A stretch of DNA of 7,761 bases from DASPWW01 sp050697195 (GTDB lineage Bacteria > Actinomycetota > Thermoleophilia > Solirubrobacterales > 70-9). The notes beneath the pieces are model-generated. The model had not been told where the DNA came from. It ran no database searches and worked only from the letters and a program-made list of their open reading frames with translations. How positions within the stretch are numbered: the stretch's first letter is position 1; each line of letters starts with the position of its first letter. The stretch covers positions 1 through 7,761 of the forward strand of contig JBOGZL010000408.1 in NCBI GenBank assembly GCA_050697195.1. Reading direction: 5' to 3'. The position numbers and the translations under genes were made by a program. This document shows positions 1-6,093 of the stretch, in pieces.

Positions 1-72
1 GAGCGGTCCGCCCCCAGCGCGGCGCGGCTGCGGCACGACGGGCGAGGCCCGCCCGTGGGGGTGGGGGGGTGA
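1..72 (+). CDS. Possible 3' end of an upstream gene (partial)
   Basis: The frame beginning at base 1 is open for 23 codons and stops at TGA 70-72. The stop shares bases with the GTG start of the next gene (GTGA at 69-72), an arrangement common inside bacterial operons. The visible residues are rich in Ala, Arg, Gly and Pro, end in a Gly/Val-rich tail, and show no recognisable domain. The other two plus-strand frames are also open over this short GC-rich stretch, so the assignment rests mainly on the GTGA overlap. If correct, the operon starts to the left of the window. Confidence 0.3.
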   Translation, partial: ERSAPSAARLRHDGRGPPVGVGG

Positions 73-1124
73 GCGCGGCGCGGCTCGCCTACGGGATCGG
101 CCTTCCGCCAGCGGCGCCGGCCACCGAGTTGCTCGAGCTGGCCTCGGAGGTCGAGCGGCTCGGCTACGCGTACCTGTGGGTGAACGACGAACGCCTCGAG
201 CGCGACCCGTTCACCCTGCTCGCGGCGATCGCCCAGCGGACAGGGCGGATCCGGCTCGGTCCCGGCGTGACCAACCCCTACAGTCGCCACCCGGCGCTTG
301 TCGCGAGCGCGATCGCGACGCTCGACGAGCTTTCCGGCGGGCGCGCTGTACTCGGGCTGGGCGCCGGCGGCACCAACCACCGCGCGCTCGGGGTAGAACG
401 CAGGGCCCCGGCCGCCGCGCTGCGTGAGGCCGTCGAGCTGATCCGCGGCCTGTGGGCGGGCGGGACGGTGACGCTCGAGGGGCGCGTCGTGCGCGCGTGC
501 GAGGCGAGGCTCGACTTCGCTCCCGAGCGCCCCCGCGTGCCGATCCACCTCGGGGCACGCGGCCCGCGGGTGCTGGAGCTGGCCGGGGCCGTCGCGGATG
601 GAGTGATCGTCGGCAACGTCGCGACCCGGGAGGGGTGGTCGTACGCGCTCGCGCGGATCGCGGCAGGCGCTGCGCGCGCGGGGCGCAGCCTCGAGCAAGT
701 CTCTCTCACCGCCTGGCTGTACGCCTGCGTGGCCGACGATGAGGAGGAGGCGCTCGACGCGATCCGGCCGATGGCGGCGACGTCGCTGGTCACGAGCAGG
801 CCGGTGCTGGCCGAGCTCGGCATCGAGATGCCGCCCGGCTTCGGGGCGCTGATGGCGGCCCGGGGCTGGAGCCTCGCTCCCGAGGTCGTGGCCGGGGCCG
901 GTCGTGTGCTGCCCCCGTCGGTGGTGCGGCGGTTCGGCATCGCCGGAACGCCGCAGGCGTGCAGGGAGCAGCTGCGGGAGCTGCTCGAGGCCTTCCCCCA
1001 AATCTCCCAAGTGGCGATCGTTCCCTTTGCGCCGCCCGGGGGCGCGGTCGTCGACACTGTGCGCCGGTTCATCGAGGAGGTCGTCCGCGGGCCGGTCCTT
1101 CAAGCCGCCGCCCGGGGATCGTAG
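69..1124 (+). CDS. LLM-class (luciferase-like, probably F420- or FMN-dependent) oxidoreductase
   Basis: This is a 351-residue TIM-barrel protein of the bacterial luciferase-like superfamily, most like the methylene-tetrahydromethanopterin-reductase-type branch that often uses F420. Visible family hallmarks are the N-terminal strand AYGIGLPP followed by a helix (E20-R30); the GPGVTNPYSRHP segment at 65-75, where these enzymes have a cofactor-binding loop; GRAVLGLGAGG at 91-101; and PIHLGARGPRVLELAG at 158-173 leading into ADGVIVGN, the typical C-terminal barrel strand. Length is normal for the family. GTG at 69 is the only usual start codon seen in this frame within the window. No clear Shine-Dalgarno sequence precedes it, only a G5-T-G7 tract. 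The gene ends 8 bases before the ABC ATPase start, so it is probably co-transcribed with the importer and may act on the imported compound. Substrate and cofactor cannot be read from the sequence. A RutA-like FMN pyrimidine oxygenase was considered but is not supported. Confidence 0.85.
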   Translation: MSAARLAYGIGLPPAAPATELLELASEVERLGYAYLWVNDERLERDPFTLLAAIAQRTGRIRLGPGVTNPYSRHPALVASAIATLDELSGGRAVLGLGAGGTNHRALGVERRAPAAALREAVELIRGLWAGGTVTLEGRVVRACEARLDFAPERPRVPIHLGARGPRVLELAGAVADGVIVGNVATREGWSYALARIAAGAARAGRSLEQVSLTAWLYACVADDEEEALDAIRPMAATSLVTSRPVLAELGIEMPPGFGALMAARGWSLAPEVVAGAGRVLPPSVVRRFGIAGTPQACREQLRELLEAFPQISQVAIVPFAPPGGAVVDTVRRFIEEVVRGPVLQAAARGS

Positions 1125-1132
1125 GGGGTGAA

Positions 1133-2857
1133 ATGTCAGCCCCGACGGTTCAGATGGAGGAGATCGGGAAGCGGTTCGGCCCGGTGCGGGCACTCGTTGG
1201 GGTGGATCTCGAGCTGCGCGCTGGCGAGATTCACGCGCTGCTCGGCGAGAACGGGGCCGGCAAGACGACGCTGATGAACATCCTCTCCGGCCTCTTCGCG
1301 GCGGACCGGGGGACGATCCAGATCGACGGGCACGAGCTCGCCCTCCGGAGCCCGCAGGACGCGATCGCGGCCGGTGTCGGGATGGTTCACCAGGAGTTCA
1401 CCCTTGTGCCGACGCTCAGCGTGGCGGAGAACGTGGTCCTGGGCGAGCGCGGGGGGCCGCTGGTCCGCAGGCGCGAGCTCGCGGCCGTCTCGGCGCGGCT
1501 CGAGGAGCTCGGGGAGCGCTACGGGCTGGGAGTCGACCCAGGGGCACGCGTGTGGCAGCTCTCGGTCGGCGAGCAGCAGCGGGTCGAGCTGCTGCGAGCG
1601 CTCTACCGGGACGCGAGGATCCTGATCCTCGACGAGCCGACGTCGTCCCTGACCCCTCTCGAGACCGAGCGTCTGTTCCCGAAGCTCCGCGGGCTGGCTG
1701 CCGGGGGCGCCGCGATCGTCTTAATCACGCACCGGCTCGAGGATGTGATGGGCTGGGCGGACCGAATCACTGTGTTGCGGCGCGGCGAGCGGGTCGGGAC
1801 CGTGCGGCCTCTGGAGAGCTCGACCAGCGCGCTGGCGCGGATGATGGTGGGACGCGACGTGCGGCTGATCGAGGTGGTGGCGGGCGAGCGCCAGCTTGAG
1901 CACCTCGGGCCCGACGGCCGGGGCGGGGCGGAAGCCGAGAACTCGGATCGCCCGGGTTCCGCCCGCGCCGGACAGCGCGACCCCACCGCTGGGGCCCCAG
2001 CGCCAGGAGGGGGCGCGGCGCAGGCGACGGCTCGAGCGGTGCCTGATCCGGTGCTCGTCGCTGAGGGCCTGCACGCCGACGGGCCCCGCGGCATCCCCGC
2101 GTTGCGCGATGTGACACTCGCGGTCGCTCCCGGCGAGATCCTGGCGGTCGCCGGGGTGGACGGAAACGGCCAGCCCGAGCTCGAGGAGACCCTCTTCGGG
2201 CTCCGCCCCCTGCGCGCCGGCAGGGTGCGGGTCAACGGCCGTGAGGTGACCGGCGCCGAGCCCGCTGAGCGACTGCGGCTCGGGCTGGGGCTCGTGCCCT
2301 CGGACCGCTATCGGCGCGGCCTAGTCCGGGAGCTCTCGGTGGCCGAGAACCTCGTATTCGACCGGATCGACGCGCCCCCGTTCGGGACGCGCTGGCGCGT
2401 GAGCCGCAAGGCGATACTCGAGGAGGCGGACAAGCTGATTCAGGAGTACTCGATCCAGGTATGGGGCCCCGAGCAGCTCGCCGGCACGCTCTCAGGGGGA
2501 AACGCGCAGCGGCTCGTGCTCGCCCGGACGCTCAGCAGGGAGCTACGCTGCCTGATCGCCGCCCAGCCGACCCGGGGCTTGGACGTGGGCGGGATCGAGT
2601 TCGTCTGGGAGCAGCTCGTCGCGGCGCGCGGCCGTGGCGTGGGCATCCTGCTGATCTCGACCGATCTCGACGAGGTGATGAACCTGGCCGATCGCTGCTG
2701 TGTGATCTACCGCGGCCGGCTCGTTGCCTCGTGGCCGCGCAGGAAGCTCGACCGAGAGCGGCTCGGCCTCGCGATCGGCGGGGCGGCCGAGCTGGCGGGC
2801 GCCGAGCCCGCACGTGAGGCCGCGGGCGGCTCGGCCCTCGTCAGAGGGGAGGGCTAG
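1133..2857 (+). CDS. ABC importer ATPase, double nucleotide-binding domain (BMP/nucleoside type)
   Basis: This 574-residue cytoplasmic ATPase carries two ABC domains in one chain, as in the NupO/RbsA group. Domain 1 (about 6-245) is complete: Walker A GENGAGKT 38-45, Q-loop Q87, signature LSVGEQQ 143-149, Walker B ILILDEPT 163-170 and switch His H200. Domain 2 (about 306-550) is degenerate: the Walker A position reads GVDGNGQPE (341-349) without Lys, the signature LSGGNAQ is kept (453-459), Walker B reads LIAAQPT (474-480) without the catalytic Glu, and the switch His is replaced (STDLDE, 509-514). The AAQPTRGLDVG form is characteristic of ATPases paired with BMP binding proteins. Domains are joined by a long, low-complexity linker (about 246-306). 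ATG 1133 was chosen because AGGGGG (1123-1128) lies 4 bases upstream and homology starts at once; a GTG at 959 in the same frame would bury the start deep in the previous gene. The stop TAG directly abuts the next ATG. It should energise the two permeases that follow. Confidence 0.95.
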   Translation: MSAPTVQMEEIGKRFGPVRALVGVDLELRAGEIHALLGENGAGKTTLMNILSGLFAADRGTIQIDGHELALRSPQDAIAAGVGMVHQEFTLVPTLSVAENVVLGERGGPLVRRRELAAVSARLEELGERYGLGVDPGARVWQLSVGEQQRVELLRALYRDARILILDEPTSSLTPLETERLFPKLRGLAAGGAAIVLITHRLEDVMGWADRITVLRRGERVGTVRPLESSTSALARMMVGRDVRLIEVVAGERQLEHLGPDGRGGAEAENSDRPGSARAGQRDPTAGAPAPGGGAAQATARAVPDPVLVAEGLHADGPRGIPALRDVTLAVAPGEILAVAGVDGNGQPELEETLFGLRPLRAGRVRVNGREVTGAEPAERLRLGLGLVPSDRYRRGLVRELSVAENLVFDRIDAPPFGTRWRVSRKAILEEADKLIQEYSIQVWGPEQLAGTLSGGNAQRLVLARTLSRELRCLIAAQPTRGLDVGGIEFVWEQLVAARGRGVGILLISTDLDEVMNLADRCCVIYRGRLVASWPRRKLDRERLGLAIGGAAELAGAEPAREAAGGSALVRGEG

Positions 2858-3901
2858 ATGGGAGTGGCGCGGGTCGCGCGGCAGTTGCCGCTTGAGGGCC
2901 TGCGCCTTCGGGCGGCCGCTGCCCAGCTCGGGGCTCTGCTGCTCGCGGTAGCGGCCGGCGGTGCGCTGATGCTGCTCGCGGGCGGGGAGCCGGTCTCCGC
3001 CTACGCGGCGTTGATCGAGGGCGCGTTCGGATCCCCCTTCGGGATCGGCCAGGTGCTCGTGCTGACGGTCCCCTTCGTGATCATCGGCCTCGGCCTGGCG
3101 CTGGCCTTCCGCGGACGCGTCTACAACATCGGGGCGGAGGGCCAGCTCTACATGGGCGCGCTCGCGGGCGGGGCGGTGGCGATCCTGCTGCCGGTCGGCG
3201 CGGCTCCGCTGGCGATCGCCGCCGCCGCGCTGGCGGGCGTCCTCGGGGGCGCCGCCTGGGGCGGGATCGTCGGCGCCCTGCGCGCCCGCTGGGGGGTGAA
3301 CGAGGTGATTACCTCGCTGCTGCTCAACTTCGTTGCGATCCTCGCCCTCACCTACGTGGTGCGCCAGCCCCTGCGCGACCCCGGAGCCCAGCGGCTCGCG
3401 AGCAGGGAGATCCGCGAGGCCGCGGTCCTGCCCGCCCTCCCGGACGTGGCCGTTCACGTCGGGATCTTCGCCGCCATCGCGCTCGTGCCGCTGGCCGCGT
3501 ACCTGATGGCGCGCACGCCGTTCGGCTTCCGCGCGCGGATGATGGGGTTCAACCCGGACGCTGCCCGGACCGGCGGCGTTCGCTCCGGCCGGCTGATCTT
3601 CGAGCTGATGCTGATTTCTGGGGGCCTCGCGGGGCTCGCGGGGGTGATTCAGGTCCTCGGCGTCGCCGAGCGACTCGACCCCGGCATCTCCCAGGGCTAC
3701 GGCTTCACCGCGATCGTGGTCGCCCTGCTCGGTCGCCTGCACGCGCTCGGCGTCCTGCTCGCCGCCCTGTTCGTCGCAACGCTGCAAGCAGGCGGCCAGG
3801 CGATGAGCGTGACCGAGGGCCTGCCCTACGCGATCGTGCTCGCCATCCCGGCGGTGTTCCTCGTGCTGCTGCTAATCGCCGACCGCGTCGCGAGGGACTG
3901 A
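2858..3901 (+). CDS. ABC importer permease 1 (BPD_transp_2 family, NupP-like)
   Basis: This 347-residue integral membrane protein has about eight to ten hydrophobic segments, for example near 22-41, 65-84, 98-116, 117-140, 150-168, 199-219, 249-270 and 322-342. The FRGRVYNIGAEGQLYMGAL stretch (84-102) is a hallmark of the larger permease of BMP-type nucleoside importers. A cytoplasmic loop near 225-241 (RARMMGFNPDAARTGGV) is in the position expected to couple to the ATPase. The gene starts immediately after the ATPase stop (TAGATG) with GGGGAGG at 2846-2852 as ribosome binding site, and it ends in a TGATG overlap with the second permease. This spacing implies translational coupling and probable heterodimer formation with the next protein. 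The family is established for guanosine and other nucleosides (B. subtilis NupNOPQ); the substrate here is inferred only. Confidence 0.93.
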   Translation: MGVARVARQLPLEGLRLRAAAAQLGALLLAVAAGGALMLLAGGEPVSAYAALIEGAFGSPFGIGQVLVLTVPFVIIGLGLALAFRGRVYNIGAEGQLYMGALAGGAVAILLPVGAAPLAIAAAALAGVLGGAAWGGIVGALRARWGVNEVITSLLLNFVAILALTYVVRQPLRDPGAQRLASREIREAAVLPALPDVAVHVGIFAAIALVPLAAYLMARTPFGFRARMMGFNPDAARTGGVRSGRLIFELMLISGGLAGLAGVIQVLGVAERLDPGISQGYGFTAIVVALLGRLHALGVLLAALFVATLQAGGQAMSVTEGLPYAIVLAIPAVFLVLLLIADRVARD

Positions 3902-4869
3902 TGGACTGGTCCGAGATCCTGGGTCCCGGAGCGCTCGTGGTGCTGTTAAGCACGACCGTCGCGCTCACCATGCCCACCGCCTTGGCGGCGGTCGGCGAGA
4001 CCGTGGCCGAGCGCGCAGGCGTGCTCAACCTCGGGCTCGAGGGGATGATGCTCTCCGGGGCGCTGGCGTCGTTCCTGGCCGCCTTCTACCTCGGGAACGT
4101 CGTCCTGGGGACGCTTGCGGGCATCGCGATCGGCGTCGCGCTGGGCGGGCTGATGGCGTTCCTCAGCGTGACGCTTCGGACCGAGCAGATCATCAACGGG
4201 ATCGCGATCGTGCTGCTCGCCTTGGGCCTCACCTCGTTCACCTTCGAGAAGCTGTTCGGCGGCGCCGAGCAGCCGACGGTTGCTGGCATTCCCGACCTTG
4301 AGGTCCCGCTCCTGGGCTCGATCCCGGGCGTTGGGCCGGTCCTCTTCGAGCAGAACGCGCTCATCTACGTCTCGTTCGCCCTCGTCCTGGTGGTCTGGCT
4401 GCTGCTCGCGCGGACCCGCTTCGGGCTCTGCGTCCGCGCCGTCGGCGAGAGCCCGCGGGCGGCGGAGGCGTTGGCCGTGTCGGTCGCGCGCACGCGATGG
4501 CTCGCGCTGCTCATCTGCGGTGGCATGGCGGGCATGGGCGGGGCGGTGCTCGTGCTCGGGCAGCTCAACCTGTTCGCTACCAACGTCACCGCCGGAAGAG
4601 GTTGGATCGCGATCGCGCTCGTCATCTTCGGGCGCTGGAATCCGCCGCTGGTGCTGGGCGGGGCGCTCCTCTTCGGCTTCGCCGACGCGCTCCAGATCCG
4701 CGTCCAGGCGGTCAGCGGCGGGATCACCTCGTCGGTTCCGCACGAGATCTTCGGGGCACTGCCCTACGTCGTGACCGTGATCGTGATGGTCGGCGCCACC
4801 GTCTGGCGAGGCCGCGACACGCAGCCCAGCGCGCTCGGCGTTCCTTTCCGAAAGGGGGTGGGCGTATAG
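3901..4869 (+). CDS. ABC importer permease 2 (BPD_transp_2 family, NupQ-like)
   Basis: This 322-residue membrane protein is the partner of the preceding permease. The conserved family segment AERAGVLNLGLEGMMLSGA lies at 36-54, and the cytoplasmic coupling-loop region VRAVGESPRAAEALAVSVAR is at 178-197. Hydrophobic segments are visible near 10-32, 47-64, 66-90, 98-113, 154-171, 200-221, 235-262 and 285-302. Its ATG overlaps the stop of permease 1 by one base (TGATG), with GAGGGA at 3892-3897 as ribosome binding site. Length is normal for the smaller BMP-type permease. The C-terminus (about 303-322) is short, polar and basic. After its stop there is a 105-base gap to the functional binding-protein start, containing the duplicated leader described separately. 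Confidence 0.93.
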   Translation: MDWSEILGPGALVVLLSTTVALTMPTALAAVGETVAERAGVLNLGLEGMMLSGALASFLAAFYLGNVVLGTLAGIAIGVALGGLMAFLSVTLRTEQIINGIAIVLLALGLTSFTFEKLFGGAEQPTVAGIPDLEVPLLGSIPGVGPVLFEQNALIYVSFALVLVVWLLLARTRFGLCVRAVGESPRAAEALAVSVARTRWLALLICGGMAGMGGAVLVLGQLNLFATNVTAGRGWIAIALVIFGRWNPPLVLGGALLFGFADALQIRVQAVSGGITSSVPHEIFGALPYVVTVIVMVGATVWRGRDTQPSALGVPFRKGVGV

Positions 4870-4911
4870 GAGCTTTCTTGGAGCGACGTTTCGTTTTCCC
4901 ATTCTCTCGAT

Positions 4912-4929
4912 AAGGAGGTAAGGATGATG
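4912..4929 (+). promoter_or_regulatory. Upstream duplicated ribosome binding site and ATGATG start
   Basis: AAGGAGGT at 4912-4919 is fully complementary to the usual 16S rRNA 3' end. It is followed after 4 or 7 bases by tandem ATG codons at 4924 and 4927. Initiation here would add 17 residues to the lipoprotein, putting a second basic stretch before the signal peptide. This is the extra copy if the duplication was added upstream of the ancestral start. Confidence 0.7.
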
Positions 4930-4962
4930 AGACCGAGATCGTGGAAGTCCCATTCTCTCGAT

Positions 4963-4980
4963 AAGGAGGTAAGGATGATG
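4963..4980 (+). promoter_or_regulatory. Downstream ribosome binding site and ATGATG start of the binding protein
   Basis: This is a second perfect AAGGAGGT (4963-4970) with ATG at 4975 and 4978, spacings of 4 and 7 bases. Starting here gives a signal peptide of ordinary length (lipid cysteine at residue 26 or 25). It is by far the strongest Shine-Dalgarno type in the window, alongside its copy 51 bases upstream, and fits high-level synthesis of the binding protein. Confidence 0.75.
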
Positions 4981-5991
4981 AGACCGAGATCGTGGAAGTC
5001 GATCGCAATCTGGCTGGCTGTCGCGGCGCTCACCGTTGGCGCTGCGGGCTGCGGTGGCGACGACGATGGCAGCGCCGAGGGCGAGGAGGCAGTAAGCGTG
5101 GCCCTCGTCCTCCCCTGTGCGACCAATGATCCCTGGTGCAAGCAGGGCGACGAGGGGGCAAACGCGGTCGCGGCGAAGGGCGGGGTCGACCTCGAGGTGA
5201 CGACGAACGCGCCCCAGGACACCGCCGGGGTGACCAGAGTGCTCGCTCAGTACGCTCAGGCTGACACCGAGCTGATCCTGGCGCACTCGAACTGGGAGGA
5301 TGCGGCGATCGACGTTGCCGACCAGTTCCCGGACGCGAACCTAGCCACCTACGGCGTCAAGACACACGAGAGCATCGCGGTCCTCGAGGAGCCGATCTAC
5401 GAGGCCGCCTACCTGGCCGGCATGATCGCCGGGGGGATCACGGAGACCAATGTGATCGGCGGCTCGGCTGGCGAGGACATCCCGCTCTGCCACGCCGAGC
5501 TTGAGGCGTTCGCCAAGGGAGCCAAGCGCGTTAACGACGACGTGCGGATGCTCGACAACTACCTGGGCGAGTGGAACGATCCCGCGCTCGGCAAGCAGAC
5601 CACGGAGTCGCAGATAGACCAGAACGCGGACGTGGTCATCGCCTGCGGCGGCGGTCCCGCGACCGGCATGGCCCAGGCGATCAAGGAGGCGGACATCAGC
5701 GGCTTCGGCTACGTCGGTGACATGAGCTCGCTGGCGCCGGAGAACCTGGTCGGCTCCGTGCTCTACAACCTCGAGCCGTACTTCGAGGCGGTCATCGAGG
5801 ACGTCCGAAACGACACATTCCGGCCAGCGAAGCGCTACGAGTTCGGACTCGCAGACGGCGGCGTCGACCTCAAGCTCAACGACCGCTACTCCGTCAAGGA
5901 GGTCCCGGACGACGTGTTGGAGGAAGTCGAGCAGGTGAAGGAGGAGATCAATAGCGGGGAGTTCGAGGTCCCGTTCGTCGCGGAGGGCTAG
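4975..5991 (+). CDS. BMP-family lipoprotein, substrate-binding protein of the ABC importer
   Basis: This 338-residue lipoprotein should capture the ligand outside the membrane and hand it to the permeases. The signal peptide has a basic start (RPRSWK), a hydrophobic core (10-21) and a lipobox-like AAGC with the lipidated Cys at 26, then an acidic Gly/Asp/Glu-rich tether. The BMP (PnrA/Med) fold is supported by SVALVLP (41-47), YEAAYLAGMIAGGITETNVIG (142-162), the second-lobe DVVIACGGGPATGMAQA (219-235) and GFGYVGDMSSLAPE (243-256). The usual DD-x-FN ligand loop is replaced by NDPWCKQGDEG (51-61), so this is a divergent member. Four cysteines besides the lipid Cys (48, 55, 172, 224) could form disulfides. 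Start 4975 (or 4978) was preferred because it gives a normal signal peptide. An in-frame start at 4924 inside the duplicated leader adds 17 residues (355 total) and automated annotation may choose it. Being last in the transporter set differs from the binding-protein-first order of nupNOPQ. Confidence 0.9.
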   Translation: MMRPRSWKSIAIWLAVAALTVGAAGCGGDDDGSAEGEEAVSVALVLPCATNDPWCKQGDEGANAVAAKGGVDLEVTTNAPQDTAGVTRVLAQYAQADTELILAHSNWEDAAIDVADQFPDANLATYGVKTHESIAVLEEPIYEAAYLAGMIAGGITETNVIGGSAGEDIPLCHAELEAFAKGAKRVNDDVRMLDNYLGEWNDPALGKQTTESQIDQNADVVIACGGGPATGMAQAIKEADISGFGYVGDMSSLAPENLVGSVLYNLEPYFEAVIEDVRNDTFRPAKRYEFGLADGGVDLKLNDRYSVKEVPDDVLEEVEQVKEEINSGEFEVPFVAEG

Positions 5992-6021
5992 CGGCGGCCA
6001 GCGTTAGCGGAGCCGGTTCCA

Positions 6022-6057
6022 GCGGAGGGTCCCCGCCGGTCGCGGCGGACCCTCCGC
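6022..6057 (+). terminator. Strong GC-rich hairpin after the importer genes (possible terminator)
   Basis: An 11-bp perfect stem, GCGGAGGGTCC (6022-6032) with GGACCCTCCGC (6047-6057), encloses 14 bases in which GCC/GGC can pair further. It lies 30 bases after the binding-protein stop and 37 before the next ATG. No T-run follows, so it is not a canonical intrinsic terminator. In GC-rich bacteria such hairpins may still terminate partly or protect the upstream mRNA end. The 102-bp gap (5992-6093) otherwise shows no riboswitch or promoter I can recognise. Confidence 0.55.
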
Positions 6058-6093
6058 CGGCGGGCTGGTGAGTCCGTTGTCACACGCTGACGG

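Larger units (their letters stand above)
4897..5000 (+). repeat. 51-bp exact tandem duplication of the binding-protein translation start
   Basis: Bases 4897-4949 are identical to 4948-5000, a 51-bp unit repeated in tandem with 2 bases of shared edge. Identity ends sharply on both sides (T4896 versus G4947; C4950 versus G5001). Each unit contains a perfect Shine-Dalgarno AAGGAGGT (4912-4919 and 4963-4970), a double start ATGATG (4924-4929 and 4975-4980) and seven further codons reading RPRSWKS. Because 51 is a multiple of three and there is no stop between copies, the first start reads in frame into the second. The absence of any mismatch points to a very recent event in the organism or an assembly artefact. 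Confidence 0.95.

Noticed and set aside
959..1132. Upstream extension of the ATPase gene to a GTG at 959
   Set aside because: The extra 58 residues fall inside the LLM gene, are Arg/Gly-rich and unlike the family. ATG 1133 has a ribosome binding site and begins right at the conserved first strand.
2153..2630. Second ABC domain as an inactivated or decaying gene part
   Set aside because: Missing Walker A Lys, catalytic Glu and switch His are normal for the C-terminal domain of this ATPase family (AAQPTRGLDVG form), and the reading frame is intact.
2543..3787. 414-codon open frame on the minus strand
   Set aside because: It is antisense to the ATPase end and permease 1, has a low-complexity Arg/Glu/Gln/His-rich composition, and shows no recognisable motif or ribosome binding site.
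4843..4855. Small hairpin CCTTT-CCG-AAAGG at the end of permease 2
   Set aside because: The 5-bp stem with a 3-base loop lies inside the coding sequence and has no T-run. It is too weak to call a terminator or processing site.
4870..4911. Promoter for the binding-protein gene in the AT-richer gap after permease 2
   Set aside because: TTGGAG at 4878-4883 has no convincing -10 partner at normal spacing (the best candidate is ATTCTC), so no promoter is annotated.
4897..5000. CRISPR-like or binding-site repeat array
   Set aside because: There are only two copies and no spacer between them. The unit is explained as a tandem duplication of a translation start.
3946..5286. 446-codon open frame on the minus strand
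   Set aside because: It lies antisense to the well-supported permease 2 and binding-protein genes. Its product is dominated by charged residues with no domain, and long antisense frames are expected at this GC content. It also contains the 51-bp repeat, which produces a false protein repeat.
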